A stretch of DNA of 64,000 nucleotides from NCBI RefSeq assembly GCF_009734185.1, contig NZ_CP046393.1:1881501-1945500 (forward strand). Direction: 5' to 3'. Each line of letters opens with the position of its first letter. Position 1 is the stretch's first letter. The position numbers and the translations under genes were made by a program. The notes below the pieces were generated by a model that ran no database searches, was not told the origin of the DNA, and worked only from the letters and a program-made list of their open reading frames with translations. Shown here in pieces: positions 1 through 8,418 of this stretch. This stretch comes from Commensalibacter melissae. Its GTDB lineage: Bacteria > Pseudomonadota > Alphaproteobacteria > Acetobacterales > Acetobacteraceae.

Positions 1-1
1 G

Positions 2-481
2 ATTGCAAAACCTGTCATTATGCTACAATCTACATTATATCCGGAAATGACCCGCTCATGGCAGGGCAGCAAACCATCGCACCTTTATAAAATGGCCTTG
101 CAAATCACTCTTTTAACCGGCGGTATCATTTCCGTTATTTTTCTCATTCTACCTTATATTGCACCATATATCATTTCATTATTACTTCATAAATCCACCA
201 CACCTGAAACCCTTCATTTACTATATTGGTTGGCTGGTGCAAAAGCAGTTATCCTATGGGGGATTTCCTTGGAACCCATTTTAATCACAACAGGAAATAC
301 CAAAGGGGCATCCATTTCTCGTGGAATAAACAGTTTCATTTATATACCAATGTTGATTATTTTTATTCAAAAATGGGGGATACAGGGGATTGGACCAGCC
401 ACCCTAATTTCATCTGTATTACTGGTTATTTCCCAAATCCTTTTTGTTATAAAATATAAAAAGAAAACTATAACACAATAA
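2..481 (+). CDS. Polysaccharide/oligosaccharide flippase, C-terminal part (partial)
   Basis: The reading frame is already open at base 2, so the gene starts upstream of the window and only about 159 C-terminal residues are visible. They contain at least four hydrophobic segments separated by short charged loops, ending in a basic tail (KYKKKTITQ). The pattern, with a P-E-x-T-R-S motif in a cytoplasmic loop, resembles the C-terminal half of Wzx/MATE-like lipid-linked saccharide flippases of the inner membrane. The family call rests on membrane topology and general resemblance. Another multi-helix exporter of the same fold is possible. Confidence 0.55.
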   Translation: MAKPVIMLQSTLYPEMTRSWQGSKPSHLYKMALQITLLTGGIISVIFLILPYIAPYIISLLLHKSTTPETLHLLYWLAGAKAVILWGISLEPILITTGNTKGASISRGINSFIYIPMLIIFIQKWGIQGIGPATLISSVLLVISQILFVIKYKKKTITQ

Positions 482-675
482 TAAATCCTGCATTATTATG
501 AATAATATTCTTATTAAATATTATAATATTGTTTAATGCTCATTAATTTTTTTATTATTTAAATAACCAAAATTCAAAAACATGAATTTTAAACTCATAA
601 TATGGGGCTTTTAACTTAAAAATGCATATTTCTCAAAATTATATTTGATAAATAAAAATTTCTGTATCAAGAAAA
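482..675. other. AT-rich intergenic spacer with a 14-bp palindrome
   Basis: This very AT-rich gap separates the flippase from tRNA-Lys. It includes a perfect 14-base palindrome (AATATTATAATATT) at 517-530. No clear G+C-stemmed terminator, promoter or open frame is apparent. Confidence 0.4.
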
Positions 676-751
<76 letters not shown>

Positions 752-828
752 CACACAGAACTTTTATCAAGAAGCGATCAAAAATACAAGATGAATTCAG
801 TAATTAGACTGAACTTTCCTTATAAAAT

Positions 829-1302
829 TTAAAAATTAAATTCTCCGCTTTTCCCACCCTTTTTAGAAACAAGATGAATGTTATGCATGACCATTCTTTT
901 ATCTACCGCTTTAAGCATATCATAAACGGTTAACAATCCTACAGAAACCCCTGTCAACGCTTCCATTTCAACTCCTGTTTTGCCCTCTGTATCAACAGTA
1001 ACCCGCATATGCACAATATGTTTGCTTTCTTCCAATTCAAATTCCACTTTTAGATGATTTAGCGATAATGGATGACATAAAGGGATCAAATTTGAAGTCT
1101 GTTTGCTGCCCTGTATGGCGGCAATTCTTGCTATACCTAGTATGTCACCCTTATGACTGTTTCCTTTTTTCAAAAGTTCAAAAGCTTCCTGAGACATCTG
1201 GATTGCCCCCCCAGCCATGGCAGTTCTTTTCGAGATTTTCTTATCTGCGACATCAACCATGTGAGCTTGCCCAGACTCATCAAAATGCGTCAATTTACTC
1301 AT
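829..1302 (-). CDS. moaC: Cyclic pyranopterin monophosphate synthase MoaC
   Basis: MoaC acts in the first step of molybdenum cofactor synthesis. It converts the 3',8-cyclo-GTP made by MoaA into cyclic pyranopterin monophosphate. The 157-residue product is normal for the family. It has the conserved IPLCHPL segment near residue 75, the [11 protein letters not shown] block around 110-120 with the acidic active-site residues, and the [11 protein letters not shown] segment. The ATG at 1302 is preceded by AGGA (minus strand). The gene is divergent from moaD with a 56-bp gap, and it is split from moaA, which lies 3 kb away. Confidence 0.95.
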   Translation of the reverse strand: MSKLTHFDESGQAHMVDVADKKISKRTAMAGGAIQMSQEAFELLKKGNSHKGDILGIARIAAIQGSKQTSNLIPLCHPLSLNHLKVEFELEESKHIVHMRVTVDTEGKTGVEMEALTGVSVGLLTVYDMLKAVDKRMVMHNIHLVSKKGGKSGEFNF

Positions 1303-1358
1303 GATATTCTTCCTATATTAATCTTTAAACTCATTCTAGCAGATGCTATATATATAAT

Positions 1359-1607
1359 ATGATAAAAATCCGTTATTTTGGTTTTCTTAAAGATATTTTA
1401 CAAATTGAAGAGGAAGAAATTACCTGGGACAACGGTAATTCACAAGATTTACTCAATTTTTTAAGAAGCCGCAATGCCTCTTGGTCGGACGCCTTGGCAG
1501 AAGAAAACATTTTCCGCCTGGCCATTAATCAACGCATTATCTATCAACCCACTCCCCTTCATCCTGATGATGAAGTTGCCATTCTACCTCCTGTTACAGG
1601 AGGTTGA
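1359..1607 (+). CDS. moaD: Molybdopterin synthase small subunit MoaD
   Basis: MoaD is the ubiquitin-fold sulfur carrier of molybdopterin synthase. Its C-terminal glycine is adenylated by MoeB, turned into a thiocarboxylate, and then donates sulfur inside MoaE. The 82-residue product opens with the usual IKIRYFGFLKD strand and ends in the diagnostic Pro-x-x-Gly-Gly-type tail (PPVTGG). No Shine-Dalgarno sequence precedes the ATG, which directly follows a TATAAT hexamer at 1353-1358. Its stop lies one base before the moaE start, so the two synthase subunits are translationally linked. Confidence 0.93.
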   Translation: MIKIRYFGFLKDILQIEEEEITWDNGNSQDLLNFLRSRNASWSDALAEENIFRLAINQRIIYQPTPLHPDDEVAILPPVTGG

Positions 1608-1608
1608 A

Positions 1609-2067
1609 TTGTTCTCTGTCAAAATACAGACCCAACCTTTTTCACAAGAGGAATTCCGAAAAAAGATTCACGCTTTCAATTGCGGCGCAATTGTCAGCTT
1701 TACCGGTATCGTCAGGGGGTTTGATGAAAAAGAACCGCTTGATTATCTTTATCTTGAACATTTTCCGTCTGTAACTGAACAAGAAATTGAACGAATAATT
1801 CATTTGGCAAAAAAACGATGGGATATACAGGGTTGTCAGGTTATACACCGCGTGGGGAATTTACGGGTAGGAGAAGAAATCGTTTTGGTTCTGACAGCGG
1901 CCAGTCATAGAAAGGCTGCATTTGAATCTGCTGAATTCATAATGGATTATTTAAAATCAGAAGCTCCATTCTGGAAAAAAGAATTTTTTAGAAACGGACA
2001 GTCAAGATGGGTCAGGGCCAAATCATACGATTTAAAAGAAAAAGAACGATGGTCCAGTCATGAATGA
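1609..2067 (+). CDS. moaE: Molybdopterin synthase catalytic subunit MoaE
   Basis: MoaE is the large subunit of molybdopterin synthase, which adds two sulfurs to cyclic pyranopterin monophosphate. I place the start at a TTG codon at 1609 because a strong AGGAGG at 1599-1604 sits four bases upstream and the resulting 152 residues match the usual length. The in-frame ATG farther upstream would overlap most of moaD. Family marks are FTGIVRG near residue 37, the HRKAAFESAEFIMD helix and the lysine-rich active-site stretch LKSEAPFWKKE. It overlaps mobA by 8 bases. Confidence 0.93.
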   Translation: MFSVKIQTQPFSQEEFRKKIHAFNCGAIVSFTGIVRGFDEKEPLDYLYLEHFPSVTEQEIERIIHLAKKRWDIQGCQVIHRVGNLRVGEEIVLVLTAASHRKAAFESAEFIMDYLKSEAPFWKKEFFRNGQSRWVRAKSYDLKEKERWSSHE

Positions 2068-2674
2068 TAAAAATATTGCCGCCTTTATTCTGGCAGGTGG
2101 GGAAGGTCGGCGTGTAGGACGTCAAAACAAAGGATTGCTTTCTCTTAATAGTCATCCCCTTGTCAATCATGTTATCCAACGTATTCAACCACATGTTCAA
2201 AACATTTTGATAAGCGCAAACAATCATATTGAAACTTATCAATCTTTTGGTTTTCCAGTCTACCAGGATCTCCCCCAATGGAAAGGAAAAGGTCCCCTAG
2301 CTGGCATTGTCAGTCTTTATTCCTTTATTCCCGCTCATACAGATTACATATTGGTTGTTCCCTGCGACACTCCCTTTTTACCCGCAAATCTAGTTTCCTC
2401 ACTTTATCACGCATTGATATCAAATCCAGACTTGCTAATTGCGTACGTAGCGACACCAAAACAGATTCATCCAAGTATCTTCTTATGCAAACCCTGTACG
2501 AATGACTATCTTGCCAATCATTTAAATCATCAGCATTATAGCCTTAAATCATGGATATCTGCACACCCAAATATAAAAGTGAATTTTCATGATGAACATG
2601 AATTTACCAATATTAACGACCTTGACACATTAACCCGTTATCAACAAGGCAGGCACCATGCTAAAAAACTATGA
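2060..2674 (+). CDS. mobA: Molybdenum cofactor guanylyltransferase MobA
   Basis: MobA links GMP from GTP to molybdenum cofactor, giving the bis-MGD form needed by NarG-type enzymes. The 204-residue protein starts with the nucleotide-binding signature LAGGEGRRVGRQNKG, in which the usual LAGGxSxRMGxDK pattern is recognisable. VVPCDTPFLP carries the metal-binding aspartate typical of the family. It overlaps moaE by 8 bp and moeA by 17 bp, showing tight operon packing. Its presence fits a window whose only visible Mo enzyme is NarG, a bis-MGD protein. Confidence 0.92.
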   Translation: MNDKNIAAFILAGGEGRRVGRQNKGLLSLNSHPLVNHVIQRIQPHVQNILISANNHIETYQSFGFPVYQDLPQWKGKGPLAGIVSLYSFIPAHTDYILVVPCDTPFLPANLVSSLYHALISNPDLLIAYVATPKQIHPSIFLCKPCTNDYLANHLNHQHYSLKSWISAHPNIKVNFHDEHEFTNINDLDTLTRYQQGRHHAKKL

Positions 2675-3866
2675 TGAGGCCCTTGAAGAACTTCTGCAAA
2701 GAACCTCTATTAAACAACCCATAGAAGATTATCCCCTTTTAAAGGCAAATCATCTAGTTCTTGCTGAAAATATTTATGTTCAATATGACACACCTTTTTT
2801 CAGCAATAGTGCCATGGATGGCTATGCTCTGGGTGGTGATCCTTGTCAATGTTCTGAATGGCAAATTACAAACCGGATTGCAGCAGGAGATCCCCTGTCC
2901 AATGCCACCCTTCAAACTGGTGAAGCCGCCCGAATTTTTACCGGAGCTCCAATTCCCCCCGGAACCAGCGCTGTAATCCAGCAAGAAAATACAAAAATTG
3001 AAAACAACACCCTAACTCTTACCTCGCAGATCAAAAAAGGACAAAATATACGCTATCAAGGGGAAGAACTAAAAAAAGGTGATATACTGCTTACACAAGG
3101 CCATAGGCTTACGCCCGCAAGTGTTGCCTTACTGGCAAGTCAAGGCTATCAAAATGTCAAAATATATAAACCTTTAACCATTTGGGTTTATTCCACAGGA
3201 AATGAATTGATCAACCCAGGTCAGCCTCTATCTTCTGGCAAGATTTTTGATGCAAACCGTTATCTTTTGATAACCTGGCTTCAAAAAACCAGACATCATG
3301 TCATTGATGCAGGCATTCTTCCCGATAATCGGGATAAAACTGAAATCGCATTAAAAAAAGCCGCTAAAGAAGCAGACATCATTATCTCATCTGGTGGAGT
3401 TTCGGTTGGTGAAGAGGATCACGTTCATGCCGCCTTACAACAGCTTGGCCAACTCATTTTCTGGAAACTTGCCATTAAACCCGGCAAACCTTTTGCCTGG
3501 GGACAAATCAATAGCAAAATATTCTTTATGTTACCCGGTAATCCTGTCAGCACCCTCGTCACCTTTCAACAACTTGTTATTCCCGCTTTACGACATCTTG
3601 CCGGCGAAACATTACAGAATTGCCTGCCAAAAACTATTCTTGCTCAAGCCCAATTTGAAAAAAGGAAAACCCAAGCAAGACGGGAGTTTTTACGGGTGCG
3701 GGTTGATTATTCTCAATCACCTGCTCATGTTAGTCTTTTAAATAATCAGGGTTCTGCCATGTTGGCAACATTTTCCCAGGCAAATGGATTGGCAGAAATT
3801 CCGGAAAATACCCCTGTTCATAAAGGGGACTTTATAAAAATTTATCCACTTGACTATTCTCTTTAG
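2658..3866 (+). CDS. moeA: Molybdopterin molybdenumtransferase MoeA
   Basis: MoeA inserts molybdate into adenylylated molybdopterin made by MogA. The 402-residue length is standard for bacterial MoeA. Seen in order are the SNSAMDGYA segment near residue 50, TGAPIPPGTSAVI near 96, STGNELINPGQ near 180, SSGGVSVGEEDHV near 250, KPGKPFAWG, and MLPGNPVST near 292. The last blocks form the MoCF-binding domain. The gene overlaps mobA and is followed after a short gap by mogA, so substrate can pass along successive products of one operon. Confidence 0.95.
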   Translation: MLKNYDEALEELLQRTSIKQPIEDYPLLKANHLVLAENIYVQYDTPFFSNSAMDGYALGGDPCQCSEWQITNRIAAGDPLSNATLQTGEAARIFTGAPIPPGTSAVIQQENTKIENNTLTLTSQIKKGQNIRYQGEELKKGDILLTQGHRLTPASVALLASQGYQNVKIYKPLTIWVYSTGNELINPGQPLSSGKIFDANRYLLITWLQKTRHHVIDAGILPDNRDKTEIALKKAAKEADIIISSGGVSVGEEDHVHAALQQLGQLIFWKLAIKPGKPFAWGQINSKIFFMLPGNPVSTLVTFQQLVIPALRHLAGETLQNCLPKTILAQAQFEKRKTQARREFLRVRVDYSQSPAHVSLLNNQGSAMLATFSQANGLAEIPENTPVHKGDFIKIYPLDYSL

Positions 3867-3890
3867 ACTTTATTGATAGGAAAATATAAA

Positions 3891-4457
3891 ATGACAGCAA
3901 TAAAAATTGGTTTGGTTTCTGTCAGTGATAGAGCCAGTCAGGGTATATATGAAGATAAAGGTTTACCTGCCTTGAAAAATTGGCTGAATAAAGCGGTTCT
4001 TAACGAAAAACAATATATTGAGCATTTAATTCCTGATGAACAGGATCTGATTGAAAAAACATTAATTGATCTGGTCGATAATCAAGATTGTCCCCTTGTT
4101 TTAACCACGGGCGGTACAGGCCCTTACATCCGAGATGTGACACCTGATGCAACTCTGGCTATCGCAGATAAGGTTATGCCCGGTTTTGGTGAGCAAATGC
4201 GTCAAGTCAGTTTATATTTCGTGCCAACCGCCATTCTGTCACGACAAGTGGGCGTAATCCGTAAAAAAAGCCTGATACTAAACCTGCCCGGACGTCCGAA
4301 TGCCATTCGTGAAACATTGGAAGGGGTAAAAGATCAAGATGGCAAGGTTCTTATACATGGAGTATTTGCCGCGGTTCCAATGTGTATCGATGTAATTGGT
4401 GGACCCAGGATTGAAACAGATGAAAAAGTCGTAAAAGCTTTTTTACCTAAAAAATAG
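3891..4457 (+). CDS. mogA: Molybdopterin adenylyltransferase MogA
   Basis: MogA adenylylates molybdopterin before MoeA inserts molybdenum. The 188-residue product has the MoCF-domain signature TTGGTGPYIRDVTPDAT around residues 72-88, an opening LVSVSDRASQGIYEDKG, and LPGRPNAIRE in the C-terminal part. I chose the ATG at 3891, with an AGGA about 10 bases upstream, over an in-frame TTG at 3873, because MogA proteins start shortly before the first beta strand. It is the last gene of moaD-moaE-mobA-moeA-mogA and converges on moaA with a 10-base gap. Confidence 0.92.
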   Translation: MTAIKIGLVSVSDRASQGIYEDKGLPALKNWLNKAVLNEKQYIEHLIPDEQDLIEKTLIDLVDNQDCPLVLTTGGTGPYIRDVTPDATLAIADKVMPGFGEQMRQVSLYFVPTAILSRQVGVIRKKSLILNLPGRPNAIRETLEGVKDQDGKVLIHGVFAAVPMCIDVIGGPRIETDEKVVKAFLPKK

Positions 4458-4471
4458 GACTGTCAACCTAT
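4449..4471 (-). terminator. Weak terminator candidate for moaA
   Basis: On the minus strand a short stem ATAGG/CCTAT (4467-4471 with 4454-4458) is followed directly by a run of T residues. The five-pair stem overlaps the moaA stop codon and the end of mogA. It is short, so it may be only a partial terminator. Confidence 0.3.
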
Positions 4472-5442
4472 CCTCCTGTCTTTGACATAATACGCATAAT
4501 TTTATTGGGCTGTTTTAAAAAATCATGTTCTTTTGGCTTTAGTTCTATCGCTTCTTGAATGGCCTGATCCAGTTCTTTATCACTACAATGATTTCTTAAT
4601 AACGGCCTTAACACAAAGCTATTATCCTGTCCCAAACACATATAAAGGGTTCCATCAACCGACAATCTAACCCGATTGCATGTCGCACAAAAATGCTGTG
4701 ATAATGGTGTAATTAATCCCAGACATACATTACCTGTTGATGTTTCCCAGTAACGCGCCGGACCATTTCCTATTATCTTCATCGTTGAATGCAAATCGTA
4801 ATGTTTCCTTAATTCTTGTATAATGGGTTGCAGCGAGACAGTTGTCATATTTTGCCCGGTTTTTCCCATTGGCATGACTTCAATCAAACACAGAATAAAC
4901 CCGTGTTCAATACAAAATTCGAGCATTCGTTCAATTTCTGCCATATTCTTGTCTGGCAATACAACCATGTTAATCTTTATTTTATGAAAACCCAGTTGTT
5001 TTGCGGTTCGCAGACCTTCCATAACCTGTTCTAGACAATCCAGACCTGTAATATCCTCTATATTTTTACGATTCAAGGAGTCAAGACTTATATTCAAACG
5101 ATCTAAGCCAGCCTCAAACAATAATTTGGCATGGGATGTCAGCAAGGTTCCATTCGTTGTAATGGATAAATCCTCCACCTCATCAATCTTTTTAATTCGA
5201 TACACCAGATCTGTTAGGTTTTTGCGAACCAACGGTTCACCACCAGTCAAGCGAAAACGTTTTGTACCTAATCTTACAAACGCACGAACAACACGCATTA
5301 ATTCATCAAAAGTGAGCCAATGATCTGGAGTTTCAAAATCATTAAATCCTTTCGGAATACAATAAGAACATCTTAAATTACAGCGATCCGTAACAGAAAT
5401 TCTTAAATAATCAATTGTTCTACCAAATTTATCAATCAGCAT
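4468..5442 (-). CDS. moaA: GTP 3',8-cyclase MoaA (radical SAM)
   Basis: MoaA is a radical SAM enzyme that rearranges GTP to 3',8-cyclo-GTP, the MoaC substrate. The N-terminal cluster motif CNLRCSYC lies near residue 22. TGGEPLVR binds SAM, and a second cluster is formed by CATCNRVRLS and a later cysteine (YMCLG). The chain ends in Gly-Gly, the tail known to reach into the active site. I use ATG 5442 (324 residues); an in-frame GTG at 5457 would add five residues and neither has a clear ribosome site. It is oriented with modABC, 145 bp behind modC. Confidence 0.93.
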   Translation of the reverse strand: MLIDKFGRTIDYLRISVTDRCNLRCSYCIPKGFNDFETPDHWLTFDELMRVVRAFVRLGTKRFRLTGGEPLVRKNLTDLVYRIKKIDEVEDLSITTNGTLLTSHAKLLFEAGLDRLNISLDSLNRKNIEDITGLDCLEQVMEGLRTAKQLGFHKIKINMVVLPDKNMAEIERMLEFCIEHGFILCLIEVMPMGKTGQNMTTVSLQPIIQELRKHYDLHSTMKIIGNGPARYWETSTGNVCLGLITPLSQHFCATCNRVRLSVDGTLYMCLGQDNSFVLRPLLRNHCSDKELDQAIQEAIELKPKEHDFLKQPNKIMRIMSKTGG

Positions 5443-5587
5443 CAGAAGCTCGGCCACGTCATAATTGCAATAAAGACTTTATAGTTATGAATTTTATATA
5501 TGTGTTTAAAAATCAAAAAAAAGACTTAAATATTTTTAAAAAATCATTATAGATAAAATACAATCAGACTATTATTTATTAATTCAT

Positions 5588-6250
5588 CTAATAATTACTA
5601 TTTTTTCCCAAATGTAAGATATCCTCACCAAAACACTCTACATCCTCATCATCGTGCGATATAACCATCATCAAGCATTGTAAGCGTTGTTGAATATCCC
5701 TTATTTCATACCGCAATTTGCGTCGCAAGCGACTATCGAGCATTGAAAATGGTTCATCTAGTAACAACAAATCGGGTTGCGCAACCAATGCCCTGGCCAA
5801 TGCAACCCGCTGTTGTTGCCCCCCCGACAATTGATATGGATAATATTCAGCATAGCTCAGGATTTCCAAGCGATTCATCCAGTCCTTAACAATTGCAAAA
5901 TCCTGACTGACACGGGGATTAAATATTCCCTTGACAAGTGAGAAGGAAATATTCTGTTTGACTGTTAAATGCGGAAAAAGACTATAACCTTGGAAAAGAT
6001 AAGCAAGTTTTCTCTCCTGGGGGGCCAGATTGATTTTACGTTTCTGATCAAAAAAGATTTTATTATCAATTTTTATCAACCCGCAATCTGGTGAATTTAA
6101 TCCCGCTATTATTTTAAGCAATGTTGTTTTTCCAGATCCAGATGGGCCAAATATCACCACTGAACGATTTTGAGAATAAAAATCAACATTGAGCTGAAAC
6201 ATATGATGATGATTTTTCATTAATTTCTTGAGGTTTATTTGAAATATCAT
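5588..6250 (-). CDS. modC: Molybdate ABC transporter ATP-binding protein ModC (short form)
   Basis: This is the ATPase of the molybdate importer. Walker A GPSGSGKTT lies near residue 36, the Q-loop is in YLFQGYSLFP, the signature is LSGGQQQR, Walker B is LLLLDEP, and the H-loop is SHDDED. The protein has only about 220 residues, whereas many ModC proteins exceed 340 because of a C-terminal molybdate-binding Mop/TOBE domain that is absent here. The ATG at 6250 lies two bases after the modB stop; an in-frame TTG at 6256 would overlap it. The substrate call relies on adjacent modA and modB. Confidence 0.88.
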   Translation of the reverse strand: MIFQINLKKLMKNHHHMFQLNVDFYSQNRSVVIFGPSGSGKTTLLKIIAGLNSPDCGLIKIDNKIFFDQKRKINLAPQERKLAYLFQGYSLFPHLTVKQNISFSLVKGIFNPRVSQDFAIVKDWMNRLEILSYAEYYPYQLSGGQQQRVALARALVAQPDLLLLDEPFSMLDSRLRRKLRYEIRDIQQRLQCLMMVISHDDEDVECFGEDILHLGKNSNY

Positions 6251-6252
6251 GA

Positions 6253-6930
6253 TCAATAAATTGAATTATGCGTAATATTCAGCCGTTTAGCCATAAATAA
6301 AACAAAAATGCAAACAGCGGATAAAATCAAGACGGATATATTTGCGACATGATCGTGTCCCGCTTCAACGGCTTCATAGATTGCCAAAGATAGGGTTTGC
6401 GTTTTTCCGGGAATATTTCCGGCAATCATCAGGGTTGCACCAAATTCACCCAAAGCTCTGGCAAATGCCAGTAATAAACCTGCCATAATACCACGCCAAG
6501 CCAAAGGTAAGGTTATACGGAAAAAAATCGCCATATCAGAAATAGTCAATACCCGTGCAGCCTGTTCATAACAAGGATTGATTGATTCAAAGGCACTTCT
6601 GGCGGGTTTGAATATCAAAGGAAAAGTCACGACAATAGCGGCTAAAACAGCCCCCTGCCACGTAAATATAAGACTAAGATGAAAATATTTTTCCAATATT
6701 TGTCCTATCCAACCATGCTGTCCAAATAATACTAACAAATAGTATCCCAATACAGTCGGCGGCATAACCATTGGCAATGTAAAGACAATATCTAAAAATT
6801 CCTTACCATAAAAACGATATCGAGCAATAAAATATCCTGCAGGTATTGCCAGAAACATATTGATCGAAACTGCGAAAACTGCAATTTTCAAGGATAGAAA
6901 AAGAGCCGGCCAGGTAAAATTTATTCCCAT
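6253..6930 (-). CDS. modB: Molybdate ABC transporter permease ModB
   Basis: ModB is the inner-membrane channel subunit of the molybdate importer. The roughly 225-residue chain has five or six hydrophobic helices. It carries the cytoplasmic EAA loop that contacts ModC, seen as EQAARVL followed by RITLPLAWRGIMAG, and the family-typical ARALGEFGATLMIAGN block. I use ATG 6930, which lies shortly after the modA stop; TTG 6936 is the alternative. modA, modB and modC are spaced by fewer than seven bases. Confidence 0.92.
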   Translation of the reverse strand: MGINFTWPALFLSLKIAVFAVSINMFLAIPAGYFIARYRFYGKEFLDIVFTLPMVMPPTVLGYYLLVLFGQHGWIGQILEKYFHLSLIFTWQGAVLAAIVVTFPLIFKPARSAFESINPCYEQAARVLTISDMAIFFRITLPLAWRGIMAGLLLAFARALGEFGATLMIAGNIPGKTQTLSLAIYEAVEAGHDHVANISVLILSAVCIFVLFMAKRLNITHNSIY

Positions 6931-6936
6931 GAACAA

Positions 6937-7713
6937 CTACCGAACAGCAAAACCGTATTGTCTAAAAATTCTCTGACCTTTAACTGAAAATAACAGGTCC
7001 ATGAACGCCTTAGCCTGATTTAGGTTTTGAGTATTTTTAACCAAGGCAACTGGGTACTGAACGGGTTTTGGCAAAGGAACCCGATAAAGTATTTTAACTT
7101 TATCTGAAAAAAGTTTTGCATCACTTTCATAAACAAAACCGACATCCACTTCATTACGGGCAACATAATCCAGAACCTGACGGACATTTTGCGCAGGAAT
7201 GAATTTATCTTGTAATTTATGCCATAAACCTGCAGCCTGCAATGCATGTTTTGTATAACGACCCGCTGGAACAGTTACAACTTGTCCCAACGCGATCCAC
7301 TTAATCAAGGGTTTATCTAAATCTGCCAGTTCACGTATCTGTAACTTGCTATGAATAAAAGTCACAAGAACCAAATGATTATTAATAAAATCCTGTCTTG
7401 ATCCAGGAAAAATCAATCCTTTTTGCTCTGCCATATCCATTGTGCTTTCATCGGCACATGCAAAAAGATCAACCGGGGCACCCTGTGCTATTTGATTTAA
7501 CAGACTGCCCGAAGAACCAAAATTAAATAAAATTTTATCCTGAGGGTGCGATGTTTCATAGATTTTAGCTATATCTTTAAAAGCATCGCTTAAACTAGCC
7601 GCCGCAGAAACAACAATCTCTTTTGCCTGAACGGAATGAAAAAATCCAAAACAAGCCAGAACAACAGCCAATAGTTTAAGCAATCTTAATTCCAGTATTT
7701 TGAGATTTTTCAT
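6937..7713 (-). CDS. modA: Molybdate-binding periplasmic protein ModA
   Basis: ModA is the periplasmic molybdate receptor that delivers its ligand to ModBC. The 258-residue precursor has a signal peptide ending near residue 30 (FFHSVQA) and then the family opening EIVVSAAASLSDAFKDI. FNFGSSGSLLNQIAQGAPVDLFACAD holds the serines that bind the oxyanion, and the C-terminal part has the NEVDVGFVYESDA segment. It starts 18 bp after the narI stop, so the importer is probably expressed as the tail of the nitrate reductase transcript. Confidence 0.94.
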   Translation of the reverse strand: MKNLKILELRLLKLLAVVLACFGFFHSVQAKEIVVSAAASLSDAFKDIAKIYETSHPQDKILFNFGSSGSLLNQIAQGAPVDLFACADESTMDMAEQKGLIFPGSRQDFINNHLVLVTFIHSKLQIRELADLDKPLIKWIALGQVVTVPAGRYTKHALQAAGLWHKLQDKFIPAQNVRQVLDYVARNEVDVGFVYESDAKLFSDKVKILYRVPLPKPVQYPVALVKNTQNLNQAKAFMDLLFSVKGQRIFRQYGFAVR

Positions 7714-7731
7714 CAGTTCACATCTTCACGT

Positions 7732-8418
7732 TCATGAACGTGGTCTTACCAACTGCCAGCGTCGAGTTACATAACTGACCATGGCAAAGCCACTAAATAC
7801 ATGAACCAAACGAGTAAATGGGAAAATAGCAAATACTGTCATTCCCATAAAAAGATGGAATTTGAAGATTGGTGACGCATTCATGATATAGGCCACGGCA
7901 TCACCTTGAAAGGTAATTGTATGCTGTACCCATGTCATAAGTTGAACCATTTCATGACCGTCCGTATGCTGAGCCGAAACAAAAATTGTTGATAAACCAA
8001 GTAACAAAGTCAATAATAACCAGACTAACAACAATTTATCACGCCAGGTACTATTTGCCAATATACGGGCTGAAACAAATCTTCTGTGAATAAGGATCAA
8101 AATCCCAACCAAACAGATACTGCCCATGATGCCGCCAGCCATCATGGCGAAAATCTGTTTTGCTGAATGGGTAACTCCCAGCGTATCCCAAACCCAGATG
8201 GGTGTTAAAAGACCGAAAAGATGCCCAAAAAACAGACCTAAAATACCAATATGAAAACAGATATTTCCAAATCTTAATTGTCCACGATATAAAATCTGGC
8301 TGGAATCACTTTTCCATGAATATTGTTCACGTTCAAAACGTACCAAGCATCCAACAACAAAAATTGTTAATACGATATACGGATAAATTCCAAAAATAAA
8401 TTTATCGAGATAATGCAT
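7732..8418 (-). CDS. narI: Respiratory nitrate reductase gamma subunit NarI
   Basis: NarI is the membrane cytochrome b that oxidises quinol and passes electrons to NarH. With the ATG at 8418, preceded by AAGGGG, the protein has 228 residues. Histidines fall at 56 and 66 and again at 188 and 206, matching the known haem ligands of E. coli NarI (56, 66, 187, 205) almost exactly. A start farther upstream would break this register. Five hydrophobic helices are visible. It overlaps the end of narJ by 17 bases. Confidence 0.95.
   Translation of the reverse strand: MHYLDKFIFGIYPYIVLTIFVVGCLVRFEREQYSWKSDSSQILYRGQLRFGNICFHIGILGLFFGHLFGLLTPIWVWDTLGVTHSAKQIFAMMAGGIMGSICLVGILILIHRRFVSARILANSTWRDKLLLVWLLLTLLLGLSTIFVSAQHTDGHEMVQLMTWVQHTITFQGDAVAYIMNASPIFKFHLFMGMTVFAIFPFTRLVHVFSGFAMVSYVTRRWQLVRPRS

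Noticed and set aside
796-813. TTCAGT/ACTGAA hairpin as a moaC terminator
   Set aside because: The stem is only six pairs and no T tract follows it on the minus strand.
3873-3890. TTG start for mogA six codons upstream
   Set aside because: The ATG at 3891 has an AGGA at a suitable distance and gives the usual MogA beginning. The TTG lies on top of that ribosome site.
5443-5587. Possible molybdenum-cofactor riboswitch upstream of moaA
   Set aside because: The gap is short and AT-rich. I saw no multi-stem G+C-containing fold of the kind known for that RNA class.
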